From Brachionus rotundiformis (taxonomy: Eukaryota > Rotifera > Eurotatoria > Ploima > Brachionidae): 64,000 nt of DNA. How positions within the stretch are numbered: the stretch's first letter is position 1; the number at the start of each line of letters is the position of its first letter. The notes below the pieces were generated by a model. It saw nothing but the letters and a program-made list of their open reading frames with translations, was not told the origin of the DNA and did not search any database. Positions 22,601 to 34,600 of the stretch are shown in pieces. A program made the translations under genes and the position numbers. The stretch covers positions 4,113,043 to 4,177,042 of the forward strand of contig JAESIW010000138.1 of NCBI GenBank assembly GCA_016802295.1, written 5' to 3'.

Positions 22601-25600
22601 ATTTAAGCTTCGAAATTTACATAAAAATTAAAGTAAAAATTTATTTTATTATAAATATTTTTGTGTTGAATAAAAACTTCTTTTAAGTGTTTTTTTATTA
22701 AATACAATTTTTTGTGCTAATCAGAAATTGATTTTGCTGAAATAGTATTTCCCATTTGAAATAGTAAAGGAACGTACTTGACGGTATTGATTTTGAGAAT
22801 TATGGACTATGAATGAAAAAGATTGAGAGGAGATTTGATTGAAATGTTTAAATTAGCCAAGGGATTAGGAATAAAACTCAACTTAAGAGACTGAATTAAA
22901 AGCCTATTGTCTAAATCATTGAAACAAGGTCCTTCAATGGCATTAAAAGGCAAAAGTATAAAAAGTCCCTCAAAAAAATCTTTTTCCAGTTTCCAAACTT
23001 GGTTTTTAAACAGATTAGTTCCACACTCGAATAAGCTGCCTGAGAGTGTAGTAATATCCAAGTGAAACAATCGAACGCTTCAAAACAACTTTAGGTAAAA
23101 ATTAAATCTACAGTACCACATTACCTAAAAGCAGTGTTGAGCACAAAAATATCAACTAACTTTAAAAACTGCCTTAATTATAAAGATATCTGATATTAGA
23201 TTTGGCGATTTAAGCTATATGAAGATACTTAAGAGACTGAACCTAACAACACTGTCAACTAGGGGGAGACGTGGTGATCTAATACAAATGTCCAAGATCA
23301 TAAATGAACTTGATGAGATAAGTTGGTACAAGGAATCAATTAGAAAATAAAAATTGGGTATAAGATAATAGATAATAAGGTTAATTTGGGACTATTCTTT
23401 CAATCTAAACAGATTGAGAAAAACAAAGAAAAGCATAATCGTCAAATAAGCTTCAAATCAAGAAATTCATTACTTTAATTGATTAAATTTTGAAGGTATT
23501 TTACCAAAAAAAAATTTTTTAATTTTAAACTGAATGATTATTTCTTAATAGAAAAAATTAAAAATTATTTTACCCTATTTTCTCAAATAGAAGAAACTTG
23601 CTTGTATTTCAATTAAAAATTATCCTTATTTACAGAAAATGTGTCTTGTTAAAATGAAAATTCTTGAATTATCTAATTAGCAAGATTTAAAACATAACTA
23701 CCGTAATGCCTTGCCCCCTAATGCGGCATTTATCTTCAGAATTCTGGATTTTAATGCATGCATTTAATCCACTTTTTTTTCCAGATACGCTGCGACTAAA
23801 AATGCTGCAGTTAATGTCAAAATTTTGGTATAAATGCCGCATTAAATATGTAAAAAATAATAAAAATTTTTCATTATTAATTTTTATTTTTATTATTTTT
23901 TATTATTTTTTAATTTTTATCATTTTTTACATATTTTTTACTTATTTAATGCAGCATTTATACCAGAATTTTGACATTAACTGCAGCATTTTTAGTCGCA
24001 GCGTATCTGGAAAAAAAAGTGGGTTAAATGCAGCATTAAAATTCAGATTTCTGGTTTAAAGTGCAATGCATTAGGGGGCAAGGCATTACGGCAGATTTTT
24101 CAAGACTATTTTTTAGATCTGAGACCCTAGGTCAGTTTTCTATCAACAAAAATCCCATTAATTACATATGATTTTTTTTCACATAATGTTGAATAAGATT
24201 TAATATGATTAAAATGTCTTTGGAATACTATCTGTTAATAAGATTCTCAGATTTTTTAAAAATCAACTTAAAAAAATAGCACTTACTGTATTTTTTGATT
24301 TTGCATCATGGTTTCGATACACCGTGATAGCGACATCAATGAGGTATTGATAGATGAAGCCTCTTTTTGGGTTATACCAACTGCATTGGTTTTTGAAGAC
24401 CTTTCAATGCCAGCTAAATCACAAAAGCTCAGTCTAAACAAACAAAAAAAAAATTAATTATTATCATCTCTTAAGAATAAATAGACACACTGATTGATAT
24501 AAATTGTGGAACCAGTATTCATGGTGTTGTTTTCAATAGTGACCAATTTGAGGCAAAAAATGGCATGACTTCTGGACGAGGTCATGTTGATAGAATTGGA
24601 CGATTTTTGAAGATTTTTTTCTCCATACTTTAAAACCTTGATCGCCTCTTTGGTATTAAAAACTGGTATATGATTCAATCCTTCCACATACGGTACTCGA
24701 TTTATATCTTCCCTAATCTTAAGCTGAGGTCTCTCGTTGTTGGCCAGAGTTGTTCGGCTTTTTGTTGGCAAAGTGAGCAAATCGTATACATTATCATTAT
24801 ACAACTCATAAAAACACAGCCATAGGGCGTATTTTTTGTTAGATGAAATCTTTATTGTTGAGCCAAGTTCAAGAAGATTGGACGCCGAACTGGAATAACT
24901 AGAAATTGAGTCAAGAGAACCAAATTTTTTCGAGGACATCAAAGATCCACAAGCTTCTTCCAAGTCATTCAATGACCCGAACGAATCAGTTCGTTCAATT
25001 TCTTTGTAGTTAGAGAGCTTGAGTATTTGTTCCTTGAAATTTAGTTCTGTATTTAGTTCGGCCTCGGTGAGCGAGGATATTTCATTGAATTTTTCTGGTT
25101 TATAGGAATAGGCAGCCCGTTTGGCCTCCAGGCTGTCTTTAAGTGTATCAAAAAGAACGTCAAGGGTTCGCGGAATCAGTCCTGGGTTTTGATTGGTGCC
25201 TTGCATGGTGAATGTCTTGCCTGAATTGGTAACACCATAGCTGAATATAAGCAGATTGTCCCCGTTGAAAAATTTTTCCAAACAAGGATATATTGTCGCC
25301 TTGAAAAAGTCCTGTTGGCTTATATCAGGCTGAAAGACATAGGAAAAACTGTACAATGTGTTTGATAGATTTTGCATACTCTGCTTATTCTGGCAATAGA
25401 CAGAATTTTTTGGAGGAATGAGCGAAATGGCAGTGTCCGAGTGAATTTTGAAGTGCTTCTGAAAAGAGAAAAAAATAGAATAAAAGACCTAATGTAGACA
25501 TTTTAGGTATTTACAGCATTGTTTTGTTTGGCCATCTCTTGGTCACTGAGAGGCTTGAGTTTGAGAAATATGTGAATGGGCTCAGAATGGTTGATGGATC

Positions 25601-25835
25601 GAAACTCTTCTTCGTTGCATAAGTTTTTTTTCAAGTCATGGATATTGGTGGTTCCGTTCAAAGACTCTTCGATCTGGTCATGTTTGATTTCAGCTGCCTT
25701 TTCCGATGATGAACCCAGTGAGGACTGTGAACGCGAACTTTGCGATCCGTCCTCGGAGGTTTCTAAATTTGTCGTTTCATTAATTGTTTCGGCATTTTTA
25801 CCATCGTTTACCATGTAACAATACGATGCTTCCAT
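16638..25835 (-). CDS. KIF20: KIF20-family (MKLP2/MPP1-like) mitotic kinesin
   Basis: Seven exons on the - strand: 25835-25515, 25458-24491, 24433-24286, 21835-20336, 18171-16965, 16913-16768 and 16715-16638, all phase-consistent, giving 1455 residues. The motor has P-loop FSYGVTNSGKT (about 179-189), switch I NMTSSRSH and switch II DLAGIE, with a long Ser/Glu-rich insert (about 75 residues) between the neck-side strands, a KIF20 hallmark. Motor end motif: VPYRVNKLTRLFQAYFEGRG. Then follow a roughly 120-residue Glu-rich segment, coiled coils (about 760-900 and 980-1230), and a Lys/Ser-rich basic tail. KIF20 kinesins act at the central spindle in cytokinesis. The length sits between human KIF20A (890) and KIF20B (1820), so one-to-one orthology is open. 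Confidence 0.9.
18850..19210 (+). pseudogene. LINE C-terminal relic in kinesin intron 4
   Basis: The + strand frames contain RRATKLINRVNNITYEERLR and IEMFKIINGFNN, which match the region after the reverse-transcriptase domain of Jockey/CR1-type LINEs (consensus RVQRRATKLI...YEERL...RGDLIEMFKIING). Stops interrupt the frame repeatedly. Confidence 0.6.
19289..19656. mobile_element. 368-bp MITE with ~50-bp terminal inverted repeats
   Basis: The left end begins GGGGCTGTGAAGTTCATTTC and the right end is its near-complement, with pairing continuing for about 50 bp through a TTTCAATTCAGAAAAA block. The interior has no ORF. The element is flanked by identical 9-bp repeats TTATTTATT (19280-19288 and 19657-19665). 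A 9-bp duplication is usual for MULE elements, though the flank is simple AT sequence and could match by chance. Confidence 0.8.
22040..23345 (+). pseudogene. Fragmented LINE relics in kinesin intron 3
   Basis: Three + strand pieces follow the order of a Jockey/CR1-type LINE. At 22040-22340 the frame reads NKYEADSNNELGNVALEVAT then EKNLGMIV, the block preceding the thumb. At 22800-23100 it reads RLRGDLIEMFKLAKG and NRLVPHSNKLPESVV, the C-terminal block. At 23205-23345 a second copy of the C-terminal block reads LKRLNLTTLSTRGRRGDLIQ. Stops and frameshifts are common, so all are old. Confidence 0.6.
23701..24091. mobile_element. 391-bp foldback (long inverted repeat) element
   Basis: The left end starts CCGTAATGCCTTGCCCCCTA and the right end is its exact complement (ending at 24091). 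The two arms, about 170 bp each, pair with few mismatches and include the shared block ATACGCTGCGACTAAAAATG. They enclose roughly 50 bp of A/T-only sequence. No coding capacity is apparent beyond an artefactual frame over the palindrome. Immediate flanks show no clear target duplication. Confidence 0.85.
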
Positions 25836-28185
25836 CGCTATTAATCGCTTGAGTCCAACTAATTTAAGCTTATTTTAAATTCAAGATATAATTTAAAAAT
25901 GCTATTTTTTAGATATAATAAGAATTCGAATTAGTGTAGAATAATAAAATTTTAATTTTTTAAAATTTAGAGCTTAATAACATTGAACTTAGGACTTGTG
26001 TAATAAATTAATTATTCGCTTCTTATGTTGTCTTTAAATTGTAACCAAAAGCTTTCCACATTTTTTTCCAAATATAAATTTTTTTTTAAAATATTAAAAA
26101 AAAATTAAAAAAAAAACAGTAAATTTGACTGTGGTAATTTATTATTATTTTTTTAAGTTATGGACAATTTTTTTTAAAAAAAATTATTCAACTATTCAGA
26201 GATTATTTGTTTTCCTTAATCAACCTCCTAGTTGTTTTAGATTTTTCGATTATTCGATAAATCGACTTAGGGACATAGATAACTTCACATAAATATCCAT
26301 TGAATAAGATTTAAATTTAAATTGAAAATTTAAACTGGAATAAAAACCCTAACAAATCGATGAATGAACAATTTATTTTACACGAATAAAAAATTACTAC
26401 CAGTTTGTTTATATAAAATTAACAAAAATAGAAAATGTAGAATTTTGTCCATTTTAGTTCCTCTTTCAGCTTAATTAACTTTATGAAATATTTTAAGATA
26501 TTTCTATAATTACAAAATTTACTATATAAGGTGCTGGAGCGCATGGTTAGATATATTAATATGGAGAATCTACCTGATGGTATTAATGATGGCTTTTCTG
26601 TTTTTGTAGTATTCCTTGCTAAAGCGTTTGCCTAAGTTGGTCAATCCAAAATAATCGCTCTTAGCTTCTTCCTCGAATACTGTCTAATGGATTAGCGATA
26701 TCTGGCCTATAGGCAGCGTATGACAAGGGGATGTGACAAGGGAAGTCAGGTTTATTATTTTTCATAATCCACATTGTTTTTAAAGGAAGAATCTGGGAGT
26801 CACTTTTTTTAGTGACTGAAGTTCTTGACCCATATAAAAATCAAGACTAACTAAGAAACACCAACAGTCGGTCATTTAACAAGAACATTCAGGCCTTAGA
26901 CTATCGAGATTCTCAAGACTTGGTATTGGGCAAATTTAGTAGCAGTTGTCTGGGACACCTCTGGCAAGAAGGATATAAATCATTTCGAAAATGTCCAGGA
27001 AAGAATCAGAAATGGGAGCTACGAGGCTCGACTTGAAGTCTAGTGATTTCAACAGTGTAGAAGAAGAATTGACTTGATTTAATTTTATTAAGATCTCAAA
27101 ATTTATGATATCATAAGATGTCTGGCTAATAATGGGTTGTGGTCACTTTGAAAACGTAGTGAATTTTTAATTCATTTTTTTTCAAGATTTTAATCATAAC
27201 TTAGTGAAAATAAGATAAATATTTAATATAATTTATTCCAAAGTACCATTTTACAGTAGTCAGATAAATATTCCAAAAACTCTTGAACAATACCATTCTG
27301 AATCATAGATGAAATCGACGAGTATCCTACGCATGTATTATTAACAATTTTAGATCAAAATCTTCATTTTATTTTGGCTTATGAAAATTTTTGTACTAAT
27401 AAAATATTTGCAGAAATAATCAATTTTCATTTGTTTTATTTATAAAATTATTTTTTTAGCTTTAAAAAATTTAAATTCAATTTTTTTCAATTTCAAGGTT
27501 AATCAACAGGCTAGTGACCATGTCATAAAGACCGATTAACACTCCATTTGTTTAAATAATAAATATATTTTACAAATTAAAAATAAATTGTTTATATAAA
27601 CTATTTAAAAAATTAAAACATTGGAATATTTAAATTAAATTTTTTGAATTTTTTAAAAAATCTGAGAAAATTAGATTAATATTATTAAAAAATTGAAACT
27701 TAAATGTTGTAAATTTCAGCATTGATCTCTTGATCACAAAGGAATTTATGCCTTAAGTAGAAAAATCCAAAAGTTTTTTCACCATTTACTGATTTTGGTG
27801 TTGGTTCTATTAGATTCTCATTGTTCCTTAAACCTCTTGAGTCATTCTTCTTCTTAGATTTTCAGGAGAATTATAAAAGTATAGTGTTTTAGAAACAAAA
27901 GAAAGCATTCTATCTAGTATTATATGTTGGAATGCATATAAGCCATACTTTTCTAACTAATTATTAATATTATTAAAGTTATTACATCAAATTTGAACCT
28001 AAACAATTTAAATAATTTTAAATAATAACTCTTGGCCAATTTAAAATAAGGCAATATAAACGTCATAAAAAAATGTATTTTTAGAGAAGTTGATAGATAG
28101 AATAGTCTCTTAATGCTGAATATTTTTTTTTCACAACTAATGATATACTACATGCCTATTTAGAAAAATTTAGATTCAAATCAAT
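25836..28185. other. Intergenic upstream of the kinesin, with LINE relic
   Basis: AT-rich. The kinesin promoter should lie just above 25835 but no clear motif stands out. A + strand LINE relic is seen at about 26880-27060. Blocks at 27432-27482 and 27690-27740 recur near 30540-30650. Confidence 0.45.
26880..27060 (+). pseudogene. LINE relic
   Basis: The frame includes DTSGKKDINHFENVQERI then YEARLEV, resembling the LINE post-RT block (consensus VWNPHLKKDINxLENVQRR...YEERL). It is heavily mutated. Confidence 0.45.
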
Positions 28186-28442
28186 ATTAGTAGTAGTAGT
28201 AGTAGAAGAAGATGCTGTGGGGATTTTGTCCCGAGTAGTAGCGACAGTAGACGCTCTACTTTAACAGCCTTAGACCATTTTATAGCAATTTTAAATATAT
28301 AAATAGTTAATGCTAATTTCTATATAAATATAGAATTGTAAAATTGCTCCCAAAATAATTTCTCTAAAAATAGTATTTGTTTTAAATAAATAAATAATAA
28401 TTTCACAGAAAATCTAAAAGTTTATCTATTCGGTTTTTGAAT
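28186..28442 (-). repeat. 3' end of a LINE copy (TAG/CTA microsatellite side)
   Basis: This block begins with a (TAG)n run and matches 29007-29250 almost base for base, including the segment GATGCTGTGGGGATTTTGTC and the end CTATTCGGTTTTTGAAT. In the second copy this block is the 3' UTR and last codons of the LINE ORF on the - strand, so this is the 3' end of another copy whose body falls in the N gap. Confidence 0.75.
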
Positions 28443-29006
28443 NNNNNNNNNNNNNNNNNNNNNNNNNNNNNNNNNNNNNNNNNNNNNNNNNNNNNNNNNN
28501 NNNNNNNNNNNNNNNNNNNNNNNNNNNNNNNNNNNNNNNNNNNNNNNNNNNNNNNNNNNNNNNNNNNNNNNNNNNNNNNNNNNNNNNNNNNNNNNNNNNN
28601 NNNNNNNNNNNNNNNNNNNNNNNNNNNNNNNNNNNNNNNNNNNNNNNNNNNNNNNNNNNNNNNNNNNNNNNNNNNNNNNNNNNNNNNNNNNNNNNNNNNN
28701 NNNNNNNNNNNNNNNNNNNNNNNNNNNNNNNNNNNNNNNNNNNNNNNNNNNNNNNNNNNNNNNNNNNNNNNNNNNNNNNNNNNNNNNNNNNNNNNNNNNN
28801 NNNNNNNNNNNNNNNNNNNNNNNNNNNNNNNNNNNNNNNNNNNNNNNNNNNNNNNNNNNNNNNNNNNNNNNNNNNNNNNNNNNNNNNNNNNNNNNNNNNN
28901 NNNNNNNNNNNNNNNNNNNNNNNNNNNNNNNNNNNNNNNNNNNNNNNNNNNNNNNNNNNNNNNNNNNNNNNNNNNNNNNNNNNNNNNNNNNNNNNNNNNN
29001 NNNNNN
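28443..29006. other. Assembly gap (564 N)
   Basis: An unbroken run of N between two copies of the same LINE 3' end. The true content and length are unknown; it probably hides more LINE sequence. Confidence 0.99.
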
Positions 29007-29208
29007 AGTAGTAGAAGATGCTGTGGGGATTTTGTCCCGAGTAGTAGCGACAGTAGACGCTCTACTTTAACAGCCTTAGACCATTTTATGGCAATTTTAA
29101 ATATATAAATAGTTTATGTTAATTACAATATAAATATAGAATTGTAAAATTGCTCCCAAAATAATTTCTCTAAAAATAGTATTTGTTTTAAATAATTAAA
29201 TAATAATT

Positions 29209-30485
29209 TTACAGAAAATCTAAAAGTTTATCTATTCGGTTTTTGAATAAGTTCGTGTTGGTTATACTTCTGGTACCCGAGTCAAGAGTGTTCCAATAAC
29301 CAGCTGTTCGATTGGTAAAAAAGTGATGCCTAACGCCACAGTTTCTTACAAGCTGACGCTCGATCGCTAACTGGCCTCGTCTTGTGCCACCAGCTGGGCT
29401 GTTTAAAGCATTGGATGCTAGTAACTGGTTTCCATGTATCAGTTCAACTTGATCGTGATGGTGATGAATCTTATGCAACTGGATAAGGTCACCACGTCTC
29501 CGTCTTTCTTCGAGTGTCGTCCACCCAAGAGCTTCTCTTCTCTCTTCGTACCGTTTTGACTTAAGCTCAGGTACCAGTTTTGAGAACTTCCTCTGCACAC
29601 GTTCAAGAATATCGATATCTCCTCGTCGATACGGATTCCAAGCGCTGACTGCAAATTCTAGATGTGGCCTTATGAAAGACTTAAATAGCAGATTTACAAG
29701 ATGTTTTGAGAAGTAGGTAAATGTATTTTTAATTCTGCTTGCTACCATCGTGGCCCTTGCGGCTGCTCTTTTAGATTGCTCCCCTGACTTGAGATCACTG
29801 GTGATAATGATTCCCAAATCTCTCTCTTTGATTGATTTGGCAAGAGATTTGCCTTCCATTTTATAATCATGGTGATTGTTGTTTGCTCCAAAATGCATAA
29901 CGACGCACTTGTTTAAGTTGAAGTCCATTTTCCAAAATTTTGACCACTCAGTTAAACTATCAAGGTCTTTTTGAATCACTGCATGATCTTCAGCAGATAA
30001 AACGGTGTTCATGAGCTTTGTGTCATCTGCATAAAGTTTGCAGACTGATTTACAGAGATCTGGTAAGTCATTGACATAGATAACGAAAAGAAGAGGACCT
30101 AGAACAGAACCTTGAGGGACACCACTGGTTACCATTTTCCATTCGGATACGGCATTACCAATTACAACACGTTGTTTTCGACCTATCAGGAAAGAACGAA
30201 TCCAGTTGATAATAACGATGGGGATTCCATAGGCAAACAATTTAACAAGCAGTAGTTCATGAGAAACCTTATCAAAAGCCTTGGAGAAGTCAAGGTAGAT
30301 CACATCGGCAGGTTGTCTACGACTCATAGCATCTGTAAGAAAATCTACCGTTTCAAGTAAGTTGGTGACACAAGATTTATTTGCTACAAAGCCATGTTGT
30401 TTATTCGAAAGCAAATTTTTTGAGACGAGATGCTTGACAATGTAGTCTTTGATTAGTGATTCAAGTACTTTACAAGGAACCGAAT
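29209..30485 (-). mobile_element. 5'-truncated non-LTR retrotransposon (LINE) with open RT frame
   Basis: A long - strand frame (Met at 30414, reading extends upstream to about 30485) covers most of a reverse transcriptase of the Jockey/CR1 type. Visible blocks are KQHGFVANKSC, motif A IYLDFSKAFDKVSH, motif B GVPQGSVLGPLLFVIY, motif C KLYADDTKLM, the GI block KERDLGIIITSDLKS, and the C-terminal FFTNRTAGYWNTLDS. No stop interrupts the last 400 codons, so it is young. The endonuclease domain and the N-terminus of RT are missing: upstream of CKVLESLIKDYIV the sequence becomes unrelated AT-rich DNA. The 3' UTR (29007-29208) ends in a trinucleotide microsatellite. Confidence 0.9.
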
Positions 30486-31621
30486 ATTATAACCTAAAAG
30501 AGTTATTTCATTGACTAATATTATTTCATTAATTAATATTATTAAAAATTGAATGCTTAAATGTTGTAAATTTCAACATTGATCTCTTGATCACAAAGCA
30601 ATTTATTTATAAAATTACTTTCTTAGCTTTAAAAAATTTCAATAGTTAATAATTAATTAATTAAATTGCTGTAAATTTTGTTTAAAAAAAAAACTTTATA
30701 ATATTAATATTTTTTGTTCTTTTTTTAAATAAATTTTTAAAAAATGTATGCTAACTTAATTACTAAATTGAGCTCATGTTTGTAAAATGGTCAGTGGATA
30801 AATGCCAAATTCTGAAAGTAGATTGGAAAACAAAATTTAGAAATATAGCTCAATTTTTAAATATATTCATTCATCATTTACATTTATTTAAAATCTTATA
30901 AAACAAACCAATATCTAAAAAAGTTCAAATTTGATATTATAGAATCTTTGGTAAAATTTAATTTATATTTTTATCAAAAAGTGATCAATGAAAACTTAAT
31001 CACAATAAATGAATGTACTCAAATCCAAACGAGGAAGGCTTATTTCTTTTCAAACCAAGTTAAATTAAAAACTGTTTATTTGTTTGAATTAATTAAAAAA
31101 TTATTAAGAGAAAATAGGAAACAGTAGGATCCCATCTATGGTAAATGAAGTATGAGACAAAAGACAAAAATGAATCTTATTCTTAAATATTTGATTTTTT
31201 TACTATTCAAATTTAAAATTATATTTATTAAGTTTAATTAATTCAGCTTGTTGAATTAACTTAAGTATTTTAATTGAATTTAATCTTTTATTAAATAATT
31301 TCATTTGAAAAACAAATTCTACAAAAGCATAATCATAATAGAAAATTTCAATAAATTATTAAACAAACTTGTTTTTCATTTTTAAAATGTTACTATTGTA
31401 AGTTTAAATTTTAAAGATGAAAAATTTTAAATCTAACAAAAGACAAAAACTCATTTAAAAATGTTGCTAGCGTTTTTTAATTACGTACACATTTACGTTG
31501 CTAAGCTCAATACTTTAATTTATATGAATTATTTTATAATATTTGAGCATAATCTTATTCACAGTTTAATTTGTTCAATGCTTTTTTTTGTTTAATATCC
31601 CATTTGTCTTGACAAAAAAAT
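30486..31621. other. Intergenic before NEK11
   Basis: AT-rich. 30541-30650 resembles blocks at 27432-27740. A 22-bp segment at about 31126-31147 is the reverse complement of one at 35240-35261. I see no gene. Confidence 0.45.
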
Positions 31622-34600
31622 ATGCCACCGCCTAGAGACATAAAAAAGTCATCCAGCATAAACGATGACGATAAACGTGTCCTGGCCAATCGTTATCGTG
31701 TTGAAAAAAAGCTTGGTAGTGGCAACTATGGAACAGCTTTTTTGGTCAAAGATCTAAAAACAAACGAGCTGTAACATTAATTAAAATTTAACTAAAACTA
31801 TTTATAAACTGAGAAAAAAGAAAAGTTCTCAAGGAGGTCAGTGTAGGAGACATGCAACCAGATGAATCAATCGAATCAGTCCATGAAGCTAATCTCCTAT
31901 CCAAATTGGACAACCCCTATATCCTAAAATACTATGACAGCCTTTTGGATGGAGAATATTTTTGCATAGTCACTGAATACTGTGAAGGCGGCGATTTGGA
32001 TATTAGGTTTAAAAAATTAAAAAAGGAACACAAACGTTTGTCTGAGGAGACTATTCTAGATTGGACTGTCCAACTTCTTACAGCAGTAAATTACATGCAT
32101 TCAAGGCGAATTTTGCACCGGGATTTAAAAGCACGGAACATTTTCCTTAAAAATGAAATGATAAAAATTGGTGACTTTGGCATATCGCGAATTCTCCAAG
32201 GCACAATGGACATGGCACAGACTTTTACCGGAACACCGTACTACATGAGTCCTGAGGTTCTGAAACACGAAGGCTACAACTCTAAATCAGACATATGGTC
32301 AATCGGGTGCCTTCTCTACGAAATGTGTACATATGAACATGCGTTCGAAGGCCAGGGGCTAATGGGAGTCATGTACAAAATTGTGGAAGGAAAGGTTCCA
32401 GAACTGCCAACTTGTTATTCAAAAGAACTGAATTTTATTTTAAAAAAGTGAATTTTAAAGTCCATTTATAAAGAAATTCTTGTAATAAATTTAAGGATAT
32501 TTCGGAAGGATCCAGCCACTAGGCCATCAGCTATCGAGCTTCTTAGAGAACCATTTATATCCAATCACATAAGATCAATGATCAAAAGACTAGAAGCGAC
32601 CAAACTAGATGACCCAGAGAGCACTTTGACAATAAGAAATGATCGAAGTGAAATAGCCAGAGCTTTGTAAAGCAAAGTATTTAATTGATTTTTTATGGTT
32701 ATGGTTTCTTTTTAGAAGTACCAAGGTATCATTGAAAGATTTACAAATGCAGAGACAAACGATTCTACCTCCGATTACAGCTACTGAAATTGTTCAACCA
32801 GCAGACGATGACGATGTACAGATAGGCAACATGAAACAGACCAGACCTAGAACCTCGTACATTTCGTCCAATTTGCCTGAGAAAGATTTAACACCCAAGG
32901 AAAAAATGATGCTAAATAAACTAAAAAAGGCTGATGAAGAAGGTGCCAAAATGAGGTAGGTACATTAAATTTAAAAAAATTTATTTTTTTTAAATCTTTA
33001 AATTTATTTAGCTTATTAGCGCAGCAAAATTATGAAGAAAGAATGTTTAGAGAGTCGATTAGACGCGAAGCGACTTTCAATTCTTCGGTAAGTTTATGAT
33101 TAGTTTAAGATTCAATTGAATGACCATTATATTCTATTAATTTTAAGGGCTTTTAAGACACATATTTTTATTCTAAAATTTTATTTAGATATTTTCAAAA
33201 TTACGATTTAATAAAAAGACGAGACATTTTTTAAGAGTCAAAGATTAATTTAATTGAAGATTTTTTAAAATTTGGAACAATAAGAAAATTTATTTTCTTT
33301 AGTTTTAACAATTTATTTTTTTTATTTAATCAAATTAAATTTAAGATAATGCTCGGATTTTGAAAATTTTTACATTTCACTTAGATAAAAACGAGTTAAA
33401 AATTATATAATCATCTAAAAATAACGCAGTCAAAAACTAAACATGAAAAATTTAATTATTAAATTTTTAAAATTTTTATATTTGTACATTTAAACATTGA
33501 ATGGACAGTTAAACCGTCCTGGACTAATTAGTCAATATAAAATGTATTTTAAAGATACTACATGATTACCAATCTTTGAAATTTGGTCAATTTTTTCCTC
33601 CGAAAAATGAAGGATGGTATCAGCTTTACTGGCAAGCTAAATATTTGTCACCAGTACAATAAAAAATTGTTTGTTTTTGACTAGTTTACTGTGAATATAT
33701 AGTAAACATTTAGTTACTCTAAGGGTCAGCACTTTTAAATTATTTAATCCCAATTTGGATTTTGAACTATTAACCAGTCCATGCTACGAATTAATTTGGT
33801 AAATGTTTTCTTTTAAAATGCTGTTGTGGGAACCCTAAAAATTTAGCGCAATTTTTAGTCTCCCCGTATAGTTAAAGAGTTAATGGTAAACTTCAAAGCT
33901 ATAAAACTTCTTGGAATAGTTTTTTATACTTTTTTTTAACGAATAGGTTTTAAATTATAATAATTAAGAATTAACTTTTATGATAGATGCAGCTTCGCTG
34001 CGCAAATGGTACTCGCCTTTTGCTCGCAAAAGTTTCCCCCAATTTTTTGGGCGAAGGAAAGCTTGGCTTCGCCTCGCTTTCAAATGTTCTAATTTCTTTA
34101 ATTTAATAATTGAAAGATAAAGTAGCTGTTACTTTTAGGCTCTTTTTCTAATAGTTTTAAGTTTTGTTGATTTAAAAAAAACAAAATAAATAAACACTTA
34201 AACAATAATATTAATAATAATAATAATAAAAATTTTGATTGAATAAATTAAATTTTTTTAGATATCAATTCCAACATAAAATTTAAGATTTAAAAAAAAC
34301 ATAACAATTCTGAATAGATCTTATTTAGAAGTATAGCCGAGGTTTTTAGAGGTAACTATAATGTTTACCAAAGATTATTAAGTAAGAATTTGTCTTGATT
34401 GCCCAATATTATATTATTAAACTTTAATTTATTTATTTACATAAATAAAAGATTAAAATCATATTTTCTAGATCAAACATTATAATCCATTGTTAAATCA
34501 GAACAAAAATATCAACTATGACACCATCATAAATTCACAGTTAAATCAAACAAGGCCTTCTCGTGGGGTGCCCAAAGCCGAAATATACGAGTCATTCGAT

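Larger units (their letters stand above)
21836..24285. other. Kinesin intron 3 with LINE relics and a palindrome
   Basis: A 2.45-kb intron. It holds + strand LINE relics (22040-22340, 22800-23100, 23205-23345) and the 391-bp foldback element at 23701-24091. Confidence 0.7.

Noticed and set aside
23706..24059. 117-codon frame across the palindrome
   Set aside because: Its two halves are translations of inverted repeat arms; no codon evidence for a protein.
28437..29108. 223-codon frame containing mostly unknown residues
   Set aside because: It spans the N gap and has no real sequence.
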